NCBI RefSeq assembly: GCF_003060865.1 | Contig: NZ_CP028918.1 | Coordinates: 3,274,001-3,338,000, forward strand | Length of the DNA: 64,000 nucleotides | Source of the DNA: Gemmobacter aquarius | GTDB taxonomy: Bacteria > Pseudomonadota > Alphaproteobacteria > Rhodobacterales > Rhodobacteraceae | Reading direction: 5' to 3' | In this document: positions 28,598 through 40,133 of the stretch, in pieces | Position numbering within the stretch: position 1 is the first letter of the stretch | Layout of the letters: the number at the start of each line of letters is the position of its first letter | The notes under the pieces: model-generated | Seen by the model: only the letters and a program-made list of their open reading frames with translations | Told to the model about the DNA's origin: nothing | The model's database searches: none | Translations under genes and position numbers: made by a program

Positions 28598-29485
28598 ATG
28601 ACCGACCTGATCGACAGCCTTGCCGCCATCCCGGGCCAGTATGACGCGGTGTTCTGCGACCTTTGGGGCTGCCTGCACAATGGCAAAACCGCCTATCCCG
28701 CAGCCGTCGAGGCCCTGCGCGCCTTCAAGGCCAAGGGCGGCACCGTCGTGCTTTTGACCAACTCGCCCCGCCCCGCCGGCAGCGTGGAAAGCCAGATCGC
28801 CGGCCTGAACGTGCCGCGCGATTGCTGGGATGATATCGTCTCGTCGGGCGATGCCGCGCAATACGGGCTGTTCTCGGGCGCGGTGGGGGCCCGTGTCCAC
28901 CACATCGGCGCGCCGAAAGACCTGACCTTCTTTCACGACATCTCGCCCGACCTTGCCCCCCTCGCCGCCGCACATCCCGTCACGCTCGTGCCGCTGCGCG
29001 AGGCCGAAGGCGTCGTCTGCACCGGCCTTGCCGATGACACCACCGAAACGCCCGACGACTACCGCGCCGCGCTGTTGCAGATGAAGGCGAACGGGTTGAC
29101 CATGCTCTGCGCCAACCCCGACCTGATCGTCGATCTGGGCGACCGCCGGCTCTACTGCGCGGGCGCACTGGCTGCGGCCTACGAAGACATGGGTGGCACC
29201 GCGCTTTACTTCGGCAAGCCCCACCCGCCGATCTACGACCTCGCCCGCCGCCGCCTGACAGCCCTCACCGGCAAGGATGATCCGCGCATCCTGTGCATCG
29301 GCGACGGGGTGAACACCGATGTGCAGGGCGGCCAGTCCGAAGGGCTGGACACGCTGTTCGTCACGGCAGGGATCGCCGCGCATGAATTCGGCACCGATGC
29401 CAATGCACCCGACAAGACCCTGCTTGCTGCGTGGCTTGCCGAAAAGCAGCAATACGCCACCTATGCGATCCCGTTCCTGCACTAG
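28598..29485 (+). CDS. TIGR01459 family HAD-type hydrolase
   Basis: 295 residues of the NagD-like HAD subfamily IIA. Motif I is AVFCDLWGCLHNGK (nucleophile Asp; the usual second Asp position is replaced by Gly, typical of this group), motif II is VVLLTNSPRP, and motif III/IV is GKPHPPIYDLA with ILCIGDGVNTDVQGG. Substrate unknown. The start at 28598 has GAAAGG upstream; a longer frame includes the intergenic repeat and is not real. Confidence 0.9.
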   Translation: MTDLIDSLAAIPGQYDAVFCDLWGCLHNGKTAYPAAVEALRAFKAKGGTVVLLTNSPRPAGSVESQIAGLNVPRDCWDDIVSSGDAAQYGLFSGAVGARVHHIGAPKDLTFFHDISPDLAPLAAAHPVTLVPLREAEGVVCTGLADDTTETPDDYRAALLQMKANGLTMLCANPDLIVDLGDRRLYCAGALAAAYEDMGGTALYFGKPHPPIYDLARRRLTALTGKDDPRILCIGDGVNTDVQGGQSEGLDTLFVTAGIAAHEFGTDANAPDKTLLAAWLAEKQQYATYAIPFLH

Positions 29486-29541
29486 CAAAGCAACAATATT
29501 ACAATAAGCGCGACAAAACGGATTATTTATTACCGATCCGA

Positions 29542-29570
29542 TTGCTCTGCGCCGCAGCATCGGCTAAAGT
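29542..29570 (+). promoter_or_regulatory. Putative promoter of the maoC-ribF group
   Basis: TTGCTC and TAAAGT are separated by 17 bases, 28 bases upstream of the MaoC start. The preceding stretch (29486-29535) is unusually AT-rich for this window. Confidence 0.45.
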
Positions 29571-29597
29571 CCGGCCAACAGCATCAGGACCACGCCC

Positions 29598-30053
29598 ATG
29601 TTCGCACGCGCCCTCGACAACCAGCCACGCGGCACGATCTGCATCGAAGACCTCGAAATCGGCATGACGCGATATCTGCTGAAAACGGTGACCGACCGCG
29701 ATATCGAGATGTTCGCCGAGGTGTCGACCGACCGGAACCCGGTGCACCTCGACGATTCCTACGCGCAGGACACCATTTTCGAAGGCCGCATCGCCCATGG
29801 CATGCTGACGGCGGGCCTGATCTCGGCGGTGATCGGTGAACAGCTTCCCGGTCATGGCACGGTCTATCTGGGTCAAAGCCTGAAATTCATGGCCCCCGTC
29901 CGCCCCGGCGATACCGTGCGCGCCGAGGTCAAGGTGACAGCGATCGATCATGCCAAGCGCCGCGTCACCCTTGAAACCCATTGCGCCGTGGGTAATACGG
30001 TTGTCCTGAAAGGCGAGGCGCTGGTTCTGGCGCCAAGCCGCAAGTTCGACTGA
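29598..30053 (+). CDS. MaoC family dehydratase
   Basis: 151 residues with a single hot-dog fold. The hydratase 2 motif with its Asp/His dyad is in FAEVSTDRNPVHLDD, followed by GRIAHGMLTAGLISAVIGE and LKFMAPVRPGDTVRAEV. Likely an (R)-specific enoyl-CoA hydratase (PhaJ-like), which can feed polyhydroxyalkanoate or fatty acid metabolism; the acyl chain preference is unknown. ribF begins 30 bases later on the same strand. Confidence 0.9.
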   Translation: MFARALDNQPRGTICIEDLEIGMTRYLLKTVTDRDIEMFAEVSTDRNPVHLDDSYAQDTIFEGRIAHGMLTAGLISAVIGEQLPGHGTVYLGQSLKFMAPVRPGDTVRAEVKVTAIDHAKRRVTLETHCAVGNTVVLKGEALVLAPSRKFD

Positions 30054-30083
30054 CAGCGCGGGCGCCCCCGCGCACGGGGTAAG

Positions 30084-31007
30084 ATGCGCGTTCACCACCA
30101 CTGGCAATCCCTGCCCCCCGATGCCCGCGGCACAAGCGTGGCGATGGGCAATTTCGACGGCGTCCACCTCGGGCACCGGTCGGTAATCGATCTGGCGCGT
30201 GGGGCAGCACCCTTGGGTGTGGTGACGTTCGAGCCGCATCCCCGTCAGGTGTTCCAGCCCGCCACCGCACCCTTCCGCCTGATGAACGCCGAAGCCCGCG
30301 CCAACCGTCTGGCGAAACTGGGGGTGGATGAACTTTACGAACTCCCCTTCGACGCCACGCTGTCGGGGCTGTCTCCGCAGGAATTCGCCCGCCAGATATT
30401 GGTTGACGGGCTTGGCGTCTCGCATGTCGTCGTCGGCGCCGATTTCCGCTTCGGTCAGGGCCGCAGCGGCACGGCCGATGACCTTGCAACCCTTGGCCGC
30501 ACCCTTGGCTTTGGTGTCACCATCGCGCCGCTCCTGTCACTCGACGGGCAGGAAATCTCGTCCACCGCGATCCGTCAGGCGCTGGCCGATGGCCAGCCCC
30601 GCGCCGCCGCCGCCATGCTGGGCCACCTGCACCGCATCGAGGGCGAGGTGATCCATGGAGAAAAGCGCGGGCGCGAGTTGGGCTATCCCACCGCGAACAT
30701 GTCGGTCGCGGGGCTGCACCTGCCGCGGCTTGGCGTCTATGCCGTGCGCGCCGATGTGCTGACCGGCCCGCAGGCGGGGGCTTACATGGGCGCTGCCAGC
30801 CTTGGCGTGCGGCCGATGTTCGGGGTGAACCAGCCCAACCTCGAAACCTTCCTGCTCGACTTCAAGGGCGACCTCTACGGCCAGCACCTTTCCATCGGCT
30901 TTGTCGATTTCCTGCGCCCCGAGCTGAAGTTTGATGGCCTGCCCGCGCTGATCACCCAGATGGAGGCCGATTGCACCAAGGCGCGGGGCATCCTCTCGAC
31001 CCCCTAA
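30084..31007 (+). CDS. ribF: Bifunctional riboflavin kinase/FAD synthetase
   Basis: 307 residues. The N-terminal FAD synthetase domain has the nucleotidyl transferase motif MGNFDGVHLGH and VVGADFRFGQGR plus the SSTAIRQAL loop; the C-terminal flavokinase domain starts with GEVIHGEKRGRELGYPTANM. Makes FMN and FAD from riboflavin. The ATG follows GGGGTAAG. Its TAA stop overlaps the first hairpin of array 4. Confidence 0.96.
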   Translation: MRVHHHWQSLPPDARGTSVAMGNFDGVHLGHRSVIDLARGAAPLGVVTFEPHPRQVFQPATAPFRLMNAEARANRLAKLGVDELYELPFDATLSGLSPQEFARQILVDGLGVSHVVVGADFRFGQGRSGTADDLATLGRTLGFGVTIAPLLSLDGQEISSTAIRQALADGQPRAAAAMLGHLHRIEGEVIHGEKRGRELGYPTANMSVAGLHLPRLGVYAVRADVLTGPQAGAYMGAASLGVRPMFGVNQPNLETFLLDFKGDLYGQHLSIGFVDFLRPELKFDGLPALITQMEADCTKARGILSTP

Positions 31008-31107
31008 ATCCTTCTGCGAAGGATTTCGCCAACGAGTTTTCTGCGAAAACTCCCGCACTGGAATTTTCGCAGAAAATTCGCCCGCCCGATTTTTCGCAGA
31101 AAAATCG
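31006..31107. repeat. Hairpin array 4: four hairpins with TGC/GCA triloops
   Basis: Hairpins at 31006-31026 (stem AAATCCTTC, loop TGC), 31034-31052 (GAGTTTTC, TGC), 31061-31079 (GAATTTTC, GCA) and 31087-31107 (CGATTTTTC, GCA). Every stem is perfect and every stem sequence differs. The loop order is TGC, TGC, GCA, GCA, the same two-plus-two inversion as in arrays 1, 2 and 5, but with a different loop and even gaps of 7-8 bases. The first hairpin begins inside the ribF stop codon. Confidence 0.85.
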
Positions 31108-31150
31108 CGGCCCCCTTCCCTTCTGCCCGCCAAACAGGCACCTTCCCCGC

Positions 31151-31606
31151 ATGACCGAAAAACTCCGCCCGCGCTTTTGGGAAACCGTTCCCCTGACCAA
31201 GATGACCCCCACGGAATGGGAGTCGCTGTGTGATGGCTGCGGCAAGTGCTGCCTGAACAAGATCGAATACGAAGACACCGGCGAGGTGGAATACACCCGC
31301 GTCGCCTGCCGCCTGCTTGACGGCGCGACCTGCCGCTGCACGCAATACCCGATCCGCCACCAGTTCGTGCCCGATTGCGTGCGCCTGACGCCTGAAACCC
31401 TGCCCAAGATCGCCTATTGGATGCCCGCCACCTGCGCCTACAAACGCCTGCACGAAGGCAAGACGCTGCTGGAATGGCACCCGCTGATCACGGGCGACCC
31501 CGAAAGCCCCCACACCACCGGCAATTCCATGCGCGGCCGCACCGTGCCGGAATACGAGGTGGATGAGGATGACTGGGACGATTACATCATCGAGGATCAA
31601 GCCTGA
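31151..31606 (+). CDS. YcgN family cysteine cluster protein (UPF0260)
   Basis: 151 residues. Cysteines cluster in LCDGCGKCCLNKIEY, ACRLLDGATCRCTQY and PDCVRLTPETL, with a fourth group member in PATCAYKRL. The pattern suggests a metal or Fe-S site, and the family (YcgN, YkgJ-like) has no settled function. The acidic tail (EYEVDEDDWDDYIIEDQA) is typical. Two bases separate its stop from the threonine aldolase start. Confidence 0.92.
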   Translation: MTEKLRPRFWETVPLTKMTPTEWESLCDGCGKCCLNKIEYEDTGEVEYTRVACRLLDGATCRCTQYPIRHQFVPDCVRLTPETLPKIAYWMPATCAYKRLHEGKTLLEWHPLITGDPESPHTTGNSMRGRTVPEYEVDEDDWDDYIIEDQA

Positions 31607-31608
31607 CC

Positions 31609-32643
31609 ATGTTCTTCGCCTCTGACAACGCCTCGGGCGCGCCGCCCGAAATCATGGCCGCCCTGCTGAAAGCCAACGCAGGCTATGACCGCAGCTATGG
31701 CGGCGACCGGATCATGGCAGAAGTCACCGCCCGTATCCGGCAGGTGTTCGAGGCCCCCGAAGCCGCCGTCTACCTTGTGGCCACAGGCACCGTCGCCAAT
31801 GCGCTGGCCATCGCCACCCTCACCCCGCCATGGGGCGCAGTGTTCTGCCACCGCCACGCCCATATCGAAATGGACGAATGCGGCGCACCCGAATTCTACA
31901 CCGCAGGCGCAAAGCTGGTGCTGGTCGACGGGGTGCATGGCCGCATGACGCCCGAAACCCTTTCGGCCGCGCTGGAAACCACGGGCGCAAGCGGCGTGCA
32001 CGGCGTGCAGCGCGGTATGCTGTCGATCACCAACGTGACCGAGGCCGGAACCGTCTACACGCCCGCCGAAATCGCCGCCCTCACCGCGCAGGCGCGGGCG
32101 CGGGGCCTGCCCTGCCACCTCGACGGCGCACGCTTTGCCAATGCGCTTGTCGCCTTGGGCTGCACCCCTGCCGAAATGACATGGAAGGCGGGCATCGACG
32201 CCGTTTCCTTCGGCGGCACGAAAAACGGGCTTCTGGGCGTGGAAGCGGTCATCTTCTTCGACCCCGCCCACGCATGGGAATTCGAACTCCGCCGCAAACG
32301 TGCGGGGCACCTGTTTTCCAAACACCGCTACCTCTCGGCACAGATGCTCGCCTATCTGACCGATGATCTTTGGCTCACCCTCGCCGCACGCGCCAATGCC
32401 ATGGGCGCAAGGCTGGGCGAAGGTATCGCTGCGCTCAACAGCGCGGCGCTGACCCACCCGACGCAAGCCAACATGGTCTTTGCCAATTGGCAGCAGGGTG
32501 GCCACGCCCGCCTGCAAGACGCCGGTGCGGTCTATTACGACCAGCGCCCCCTGCCCGATGGCCGCGAAACTGCCCGCATGGTCGCCTCGTGGTCGACGAC
32601 CGAGGCTGACGTGGATGATTTCATCACCGCCCTGCGCGGCTGA
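31609..32643 (+). CDS. ltaE: Low-specificity threonine aldolase family protein
   Basis: 344 residues, fold type I PLP enzyme. It cleaves L-threonine or allo-threonine to glycine and acetaldehyde, or a related beta-hydroxy amino acid. The N-terminal SDNASGAPPEIMAAL, the substrate-stacking His of CHRHAHIEMDECGAPE, LDGARFANAL and the PLP lysine in SFGGTKNGLLG are visible. Lies two bases after the YcgN gene and ends just before a 36 bp perfect palindrome. Confidence 0.92.
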   Translation: MFFASDNASGAPPEIMAALLKANAGYDRSYGGDRIMAEVTARIRQVFEAPEAAVYLVATGTVANALAIATLTPPWGAVFCHRHAHIEMDECGAPEFYTAGAKLVLVDGVHGRMTPETLSAALETTGASGVHGVQRGMLSITNVTEAGTVYTPAEIAALTAQARARGLPCHLDGARFANALVALGCTPAEMTWKAGIDAVSFGGTKNGLLGVEAVIFFDPAHAWEFELRRKRAGHLFSKHRYLSAQMLAYLTDDLWLTLAARANAMGARLGEGIAALNSAALTHPTQANMVFANWQQGGHARLQDAGAVYYDQRPLPDGRETARMVASWSTTEADVDDFITALRG

Positions 32644-32648
32644 CCCAA

Positions 32649-32684
32649 GGCGCGGTTTTGAAGCTTAAGCTTCAAAACCGCGCC
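32649..32684. terminator. 36 bp perfect palindrome between convergent genes
   Basis: The arm GGCGCGGTTTTGAAGCTT (18 bases) is followed immediately by its exact reverse complement. As RNA it can fold with a small loop at the centre on either strand, and it lies 5 bases after the threonine aldolase stop and 7 bases from the end of the isomerase gene, so it is a likely bidirectional terminator. Confidence 0.8.
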
Positions 32685-32691
32685 CCTTTGC

Positions 32692-33285
32692 CTAAAGCCT
32701 GCCGCCAAGATGCGCGTCCAGCATGTCAAGCCGGTCCTGCCCCCAGAACCTTGCGCCGCCGGTCACGAAGAACGGCACGCCGAAAACCCCCGCCGTCACC
32801 GCCTCTTCCAGATTGGCACCGTAGGTTTCCGCCGCCATCAGCATCCCGCGATCCGCAACCTTGGGGTCGAACCCGTTCGAGGCCAGCGCCGCCGCAATCA
32901 CCTCGTCATCGCCGATGTCCTTGCCCTCGGCCCACATCGCCCGCCCGATCGCCTGCACGTAACCGGCAAGGTCGCCGCCCCCTGCCGACTGCGCCGCGAT
33001 CAGCGCATAGGCGGCAGGCGCCGCATTGGGGCTGCGGAACAGCGGCTCGCGCAGGTCGACCCCCAGCAGCTTTGCCTGCCGCGCCCTGTCCTCGGCGGCA
33101 TAGGAATTGCGCGACGGATGCCGTTCGTCCCGCACCTTGCCCCCCGTGCGCGGGAACAGCGCCGCCGGATCGAGTGGCTTGTAAACCAGCCGTGCCCCGT
33201 GCTGCGCCGCGATCTCGGCAGGCCGCCGTCCGGCCAGATACACCCAAGGGCTTTGCAGCGCCAAATAGTAATCAATCTGCTTCAC
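32692..33285 (-). CDS. 2-hydroxychromene-2-carboxylate isomerase family protein (DsbA-like fold)
   Basis: 197 residues from the GTG at 33285, which has AGAGGGG six bases upstream; the open frame extends further but includes no better start. The thioredoxin-like fold starts [19 protein letters not shown], and [24 protein letters not shown] is the typical C-terminal end. The family is glutathione-dependent (GST kappa class) and named for a naphthalene degradation enzyme; no such pathway is visible here, so a general glutathione-linked role is more likely. The start faces the prs gene. Confidence 0.88.
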   Translation of the reverse strand: MKQIDYYLALQSPWVYLAGRRPAEIAAQHGARLVYKPLDPAALFPRTGGKVRDERHPSRNSYAAEDRARQAKLLGVDLREPLFRSPNAAPAAYALIAAQSAGGGDLAGYVQAIGRAMWAEGKDIGDDEVIAAALASNGFDPKVADRGMLMAAETYGANLEEAVTAGVFGVPFFVTGGARFWGQDRLDMLDAHLGGRL

Positions 33286-33375
33286 TTGCAGCCCCTCTGC
33301 TTTCGCCCGTGTTCCCATCAGCGTATCGCGGTGATAAGGCACGTCCAACCCTTATCCGAGCCCACCGGAGACTCC

Positions 33376-34395
33376 ATGGCAGCCATAACCGAACCGAAGC
33401 TGATCTCGGGCAATGCGAACCTGTCGCTTGCCAAAGCCATCGCCCGCCGGATGTCGATGCATCGCGGCATGTCGGTCAACCTTGTCGACGCACGGGTCGA
33501 GCGGTTCAACGATCAGGAAATCTTCGTCGAGGTGTTCGAAAACGTGCGCGGCGAGGATATGTATGTCATCCAGCCAACGTCGAACCCCGCAAACGACAAC
33601 CTGATGGAACTGCTTATCATGGTCGATGCGCTGCGCCGGTCGTCGGCCAGCCGCATCACCGCGGTTATCCCCTATTTCGGCTATGCCCGCCAAGACCGCC
33701 GCGCCAAGGCCCGCACGCCGATTTCCGCCAAGCTGGTCGCAAACCTGATCGCCGAGGCAGGGGTTGACCGCGTGCTCACGCTTGATCTGCACGCGGCACA
33801 GATACAGGGCTTTTTCGACCTGCCGGTCGACAACCTTTATGCCAGCCCCGTCTTTGCGCTGGATATCGAGCACAACTTCAAGGGCCAGATGGATGATCTG
33901 ATGGTCGTCTCGCCCGATGTGGGCGGCGTGGCCCGCGCGCGCGAATTGGCCAAGCGCATCCATGCGCCGCTCTCCATTGTCGACAAGCGCCGCGAAAAGG
34001 CGGGCGAGATTGCCGAGATGACCGTGATCGGCAACGTCGCCGGCAAGAAATGCATCATCGTCGACGACATCTGCGACACCGCAGGCACGCTGTGCAAAGC
34101 CGCCGAAGTGCTGATGGAAAACGGCGCAACCGAAGTGCACAGCTACATCACCCACGGCGTCCTGTCCGGCCCGGCGGTCGAACGCATCACCAAATCGGTG
34201 ATGAAATCGCTTGTTATCACCGATAGCATCGAACCGACCGACAAGGTGAAAGCCGCCCCGAACATCCGGATCGTTCCCACCGCACCCATGTTCGCCCAAG
34301 CCATCCTGAACATCTGGAACGGCACCTCGGTGTCATCCCTGTTCGAGGTCGACACCCTCGTGCCGATCTACGAAGGCATGTACCAGCGTTCGTAA
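33376..34395 (+). CDS. prs: Ribose-phosphate pyrophosphokinase
   Basis: 339 residues. Makes PRPP from ribose 5-phosphate and ATP for nucleotide, His and Trp synthesis. Signatures: [19 protein letters not shown] (ATP-binding flexible loop), [25 protein letters not shown] and the PRPP loop [13 protein letters not shown]. The ATG at 33376 has CGGAG upstream; a longer open frame covers the divergent gene and is a shadow. Confidence 0.97.
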   Translation: MAAITEPKLISGNANLSLAKAIARRMSMHRGMSVNLVDARVERFNDQEIFVEVFENVRGEDMYVIQPTSNPANDNLMELLIMVDALRRSSASRITAVIPYFGYARQDRRAKARTPISAKLVANLIAEAGVDRVLTLDLHAAQIQGFFDLPVDNLYASPVFALDIEHNFKGQMDDLMVVSPDVGGVARARELAKRIHAPLSIVDKRREKAGEIAEMTVIGNVAGKKCIIVDDICDTAGTLCKAAEVLMENGATEVHSYITHGVLSGPAVERITKSVMKSLVITDSIEPTDKVKAAPNIRIVPTAPMFAQAILNIWNGTSVSSLFEVDTLVPIYEGMYQRS

Positions 34396-34406
34396 ACCGC
34401 TGCGAA

Positions 34407-34429
34407 GGATGCGCCTTGATGGCGCATCC
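34407..34429. terminator. Hairpin between convergent prs and the lectin-domain gene
   Basis: GGATGCGCC pairs with GGCGCATCC around TTGAT, 11 bases after prs and 3 bases from the end of the opposing gene. No T-tract on either side. Confidence 0.55.
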
Positions 34430-34432
34430 CCG

Positions 34433-34798
34433 TCACTCGACGTCCCACGAATCCTCGTCCCGCAACGGCCCCACGGCAGTCCAGTCTGCCCGCAGCCGCG
34501 CGATCCGCGTGTCGCCCCAGGTGCGGAACACAAGCTGGAATCCCGTCGCCGTCACCAGTTCGGCCGACAGGTCGGCCCGCATATTCGCCATATGGTCGGT
34601 GTCCCAAAGCGATATCCCCACGATCACCGCAGGTGACGCGAGGAAGGCATCCTTGAACGTGATCAGATGGCGGCTTTCGCGGTCGCCCTGTCCCGTCCAC
34701 ATCGGGCCGTCGTTGACGTAATCGGAAAAAAGCACCCGGCTGCCCTGTTGGACGCCGATGGTTCCTGTCAGCACGATCTTTGACGCTTTCGATCCCAT
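34433..34798 (-). CDS. H-type lectin domain-containing protein
   Basis: 121 residues, no signal peptide. The central and C-terminal part matches the H-type lectin domain: ITFKDAFLASPAVIVGISLWD, then VTATGFQLVFRTWGDTRIARLRADWTAVG. In animals (snail agglutinin) and Dictyostelium (discoidin) this domain binds N-acetylgalactosamine or related sugars as trimers. In Rhodobacterales small cytoplasmic-looking versions exist without known role. It lies just downstream of the atp operon terminator on the same strand but is separated from it. Confidence 0.82.
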   Translation of the reverse strand: MGSKASKIVLTGTIGVQQGSRVLFSDYVNDGPMWTGQGDRESRHLITFKDAFLASPAVIVGISLWDTDHMANMRADLSAELVTATGFQLVFRTWGDTRIARLRADWTAVGPLRDEDSWDVE

Positions 34799-34853
34799 GG
34801 CCGCAAACTAACGGGGTAAAACGGCAAGCGCATGGCGCAAAAAGCATAGAAAA

Positions 34854-34873
34854 GCCCCGCCTTTCGGCGGGGC
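34854..34873 (-). terminator. Terminator of the atpHAGDC operon
   Basis: GCCCCGCC and GGCGGGGC form an 8 bp stem around a four-base loop. On the minus strand it is followed by TTTT and shortly after TTTTT. It lies 29 bases downstream of atpC. Confidence 0.88.
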
Positions 34874-34902
34874 CCCTTATTTCAGCCGCAGGTGTTAACG
34901 GA

Positions 34903-35295
34903 TCAAAGACCCGTCGCCGCCCGCAAAGCAGCCATATCGGCAACCAGCTTGTCGCCGACGTCCTTGTCCTCGATTGCCGCCGCAGCCTCGCGGGCCTCGG
35001 CAGTCAACGACTCGAACAGGGCCGCGTTGGCTTCCTCCAGCGGAACCGCGCGCTCGGCCAGAACCGAAACGCCCGCAGCCGTGATTTCGGCAAAACCGCC
35101 GGTCACGACAAAGGCCTTGACCCCGCTGGCCCCCACAGCCCGCAGGATGCCGGGCCGCAGCGTGGTGATGGTCGGGGCATGCCCCTCCATCGCCGTCAGG
35201 TCGCCATCGGCGCCCGGAATCTGCACCTCGGTCGCGGCAACAGAGGCAAGCCTCCGTTCCGGCGAGACGAGGTCGAATTGCAGCGTGCCTGCCAT
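34903..35295 (-). CDS. atpC: ATP synthase F1 subunit epsilon
   Basis: 130 residues. The N-terminal beta sandwich ([38 protein letters not shown]) is complete, and the C-terminal helical part is present but short. Part of the central stalk with gamma; couples rotation to catalysis and can inhibit ATP hydrolysis. Last gene of the five-gene F1 operon, nine bases after atpD. Confidence 0.95.
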   Translation of the reverse strand: MAGTLQFDLVSPERRLASVAATEVQIPGADGDLTAMEGHAPTITTLRPGILRAVGASGVKAFVVTGGFAEITAAGVSVLAERAVPLEEANAALFESLTAEAREAAAAIEDKDVGDKLVADMAALRAATGL

Positions 35296-35304
35296 GTCGC
35301 CCCC

Positions 35305-37631
<2,327 letters not shown>

Positions 37632-37653
37632 CGTTTATCTCCCTGCCCCGCCC

Positions 37654-39192
37654 TCAGGCGAAGTCTTTCGCGAACTTGTCCAGTTCGGCACGGATCGCTT
37701 TTTCCAGATCACCGGAAACCTTGCGGTCCTTGGTGGTGATGTCGTCAAGCAAAGCCTTGCCAGCGCCGCGCAGGTGCTTCAGCAGACCGGCCTCGAAACG
37801 GCCAACGTCCTTGACGGCGACCTTGTCGAGATAGCCGTTGGTGCCCGCAAAGATCACGCAGACGATCTCGGCGTTGGTCAGCGGCGAATACTGGGCCTGC
37901 TTCATCAGCTCGGTCAGACGCGCGCCACGGTTCAGCAACTGCTGGGTCGACGCGTCGAGGTCCGAACCGAACTGCGCAAATGCCGCCATTTCGCGGTACT
38001 GCGCCAATTCAAGCTTAACCTTGCCGGCGACCGACTTCATCGCGTTGGTCTGTGCGGACGAACCCACGCGGGAAACCGACAGACCGGTGTTCACTGCGGG
38101 GCGGATGCCCTGATAGAACAGTTCGGTTTCAAGGAAGATCTGCCCGTCGGTGATCGAGATCACGTTCGTCGGGATAAAGGCCGAAACGTCGCCGCCCTGG
38201 GTTTCGATGATCGGCAGCGCGGTCAACGAACCCGAACCGAGGTCTTCGTTCAGTTTGCACGACCGCTCCAGCAGGCGCGAGTGCAGGTAGAACACGTCGC
38301 CCGGATAGGCTTCGCGTCCCGGCGGACGGCGCAGCAGCAGCGACATCTGGCGATACGACACGGCCTGCTTGGACAGGTCATCATAGATGATCAGCGCATG
38401 GCGGCCGTTGTCGCGGAAGAATTCCGCCATCGCGGTCGCGGCATAGGGGGCGAGGAACTGCATCGGCGCCGGGTCCGAAGCGGTCGCGGCAACCACGATC
38501 GTGTAGTCGATCGCACCGGTTTCCTCGAGCTTCTTCACCAACTGCGCGACGGTCGACCGCTTCTGGCCGATGCCGACATAGATGCAATACAGCTTCTTGC
38601 TTTCGTCCGAACCGGCAGCTTCGTTATACGATTTCTGGTTCAGGATGGTGTCGAGCGCCACGGCGGTCTTGCCGGTCTGGCGGTCGCCGATGATCAATTC
38701 GCGCTGGCCACGGCCAACCGGGATCATTGCGTCGACGGCCTTCAGGCCGGTCGCCATCGGCTCGTGCACCGATTTGCGCGGAATGATGCCCGGCGCTTTC
38801 ACGTCGGCCACGCGACGCTCGGTCGCGGCGATCGGGCCCTTGCCGTCGATCGGGTTGCCCAGACCGTCAACCACGCGGCCCAGCAGCGCGTTGCCTGCGG
38901 GCACGTCCACGATGGACTTGGTGCGCTTGACGACGTCGCCCTCCTTGATGTCCTGGTCGGAACCGAAGATCACGACGCCGACGTTGTCGACTTCGAGGTT
39001 CAGCGCCATCCCGCGGATACCACCGGGGAATTCAACCATTTCACCGGCCTGGACATTGTCCAGCCCGTGCACGCGGGCGATCCCGTCACCCACCGAAAGA
39101 ACACGGCCCACTTCGGCCACTTCGGCATCCATGCCAAAGTTCTTGATCTGCTCTTTCAGGATCGCAGAGATCTCAGCAGCCTGAATTCCCAT
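37654..39192 (-). CDS. atpA: ATP synthase F1 subunit alpha
   Basis: 512 residues. Non-catalytic nucleotide-binding subunit with P-loop [14 protein letters not shown] and the signature [14 protein letters not shown]. The ATG at 39192 overlaps the atpH stop by one base (TGATG); a GTG codon immediately upstream is less likely as start. Confidence 0.98.
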   Translation of the reverse strand: MGIQAAEISAILKEQIKNFGMDAEVAEVGRVLSVGDGIARVHGLDNVQAGEMVEFPGGIRGMALNLEVDNVGVVIFGSDQDIKEGDVVKRTKSIVDVPAGNALLGRVVDGLGNPIDGKGPIAATERRVADVKAPGIIPRKSVHEPMATGLKAVDAMIPVGRGQRELIIGDRQTGKTAVALDTILNQKSYNEAAGSDESKKLYCIYVGIGQKRSTVAQLVKKLEETGAIDYTIVVAATASDPAPMQFLAPYAATAMAEFFRDNGRHALIIYDDLSKQAVSYRQMSLLLRRPPGREAYPGDVFYLHSRLLERSCKLNEDLGSGSLTALPIIETQGGDVSAFIPTNVISITDGQIFLETELFYQGIRPAVNTGLSVSRVGSSAQTNAMKSVAGKVKLELAQYREMAAFAQFGSDLDASTQQLLNRGARLTELMKQAQYSPLTNAEIVCVIFAGTNGYLDKVAVKDVGRFEAGLLKHLRGAGKALLDDITTKDRKVSGDLEKAIRAELDKFAKDFA

Positions 39193-39752
39193 CACCCAAC
39201 CTCTTTCATTGCATTCTGGAGAGCCGCGAGCTTCGATTTGACCGACGTGTCGATCATGGTCGAGCCCAGCTTGACGACCAACCCACCGATAAGTGTGCTG
39301 TCGACGGCGGTTTTCAATTTCACGTCCTTGCCGACCCGCGCTTTCAGCGTGGCGGCCAGTTTCTGCGCCTGATCGGCGGTGAGTGCGGCGGCACTCGTGA
39401 CCTCGGCGGTCACTTCGCCCTTTTCGGTGGCGATACGCGCGAGCAGGTCGTTCACAAGGTGCGGCAACACGAACAGGCGGCGCTTTTGCGCCATCAAGGC
39501 CAACGTGTTCGCCACGAGGGCCGAAAGACCCATCTTCGCGGCGATTGCAGTGATAGCACCCGTCTGTTCGTCGCGCGACACGAGCGGCGAGCCGATCATG
39601 GCCACAAGTTCCGGGCTTGCGGCCAAGGCGGCAGCAAGCGCATCGGCATCCGCTTCAAGCGCGACAAGGCCGCCTTCTTCCTTCGCGAGGTCGAAAAGCG
39701 CCGTCGCATAGCGTGCGGCGATGCCAGTTGAGATCGAAGCTGGTTCGGACAC
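39192..39752 (-). CDS. atpH: ATP synthase F1 subunit delta
   Basis: 186 residues. Links F1 to the peripheral stalk. Visible are the N-terminal [18 protein letters not shown] and the C-terminal [30 protein letters not shown]. Starts at GTG with a strong GGAAGGG ribosome binding site. First gene of the operon; F0 genes are not in the window, as usual in Alphaproteobacteria where they form a separate operon. Confidence 0.96.
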   Translation of the reverse strand: MSEPASISTGIAARYATALFDLAKEEGGLVALEADADALAAALAASPELVAMIGSPLVSRDEQTGAITAIAAKMGLSALVANTLALMAQKRRLFVLPHLVNDLLARIATEKGEVTAEVTSAAALTADQAQKLAATLKARVGKDVKLKTAVDSTLIGGLVVKLGSTMIDTSVKSKLAALQNAMKEVG

Positions 39753-40015
39753 GTCAACCCTTCCGCTGTCTTGGCCCTGTCCCGCTGACCTGCGGGCAAA
39801 GCAATTAGGTGGCGCACGCTGCTGCGCGCGTCGGCTCTAGATTTTGCGCGTCATTAGCAGAGGTCCATGCACCCCGCAATCGCTTAGGTCGCGCATCGTC
39901 AAAGGAATAATCCAAGTTTTTCTGTGCGCGCTGCGGCCGCCAAGGCACCTGCGACGCTTTGCTGCAAGCCGCCACCGGGCGGGGCGGGGAATCAAACGGC
40001 CAACCGGCCTGAAAC
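39753..40015. other. Intergenic region upstream of the atp operon
   Basis: With hairpin array 5, this makes a 370-base gap. It should contain the leftward promoter of atpHAGDC, but I found no convincing -35/-10 pair. No ORF with coding character is present. Confidence 0.5.
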
Positions 40016-40133
40016 CAGAGTTTGACACAAACTCTGCATCGGAAATTGACGCAATTTCCGGGCGCTCCGCATCAACCCGCACGACCTCGAAATCCGCGTC
40101 GGATTTCGGCGCGGAATTTGCGTCAAATTCCGC
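40016..40133. repeat. Hairpin array 5: four hairpins with fixed triloop and variable stems
   Basis: Hairpins at 40016-40036 (stem CAGAGTTTG, loop ACA), 40040-40060 (CGGAAATTG, ACG), 40088-40108 (CGAAATCCG, CGT) and 40111-40133 (GCGGAATTTG, CGT). Gaps are 3, 27 and 2-3 bases, closely matching arrays 1 and 2. The stop codon of the methyltransferase gene lies in the loop and inner stem of the fourth hairpin, so that hairpin overlaps the end of a coding sequence. Confidence 0.87.
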
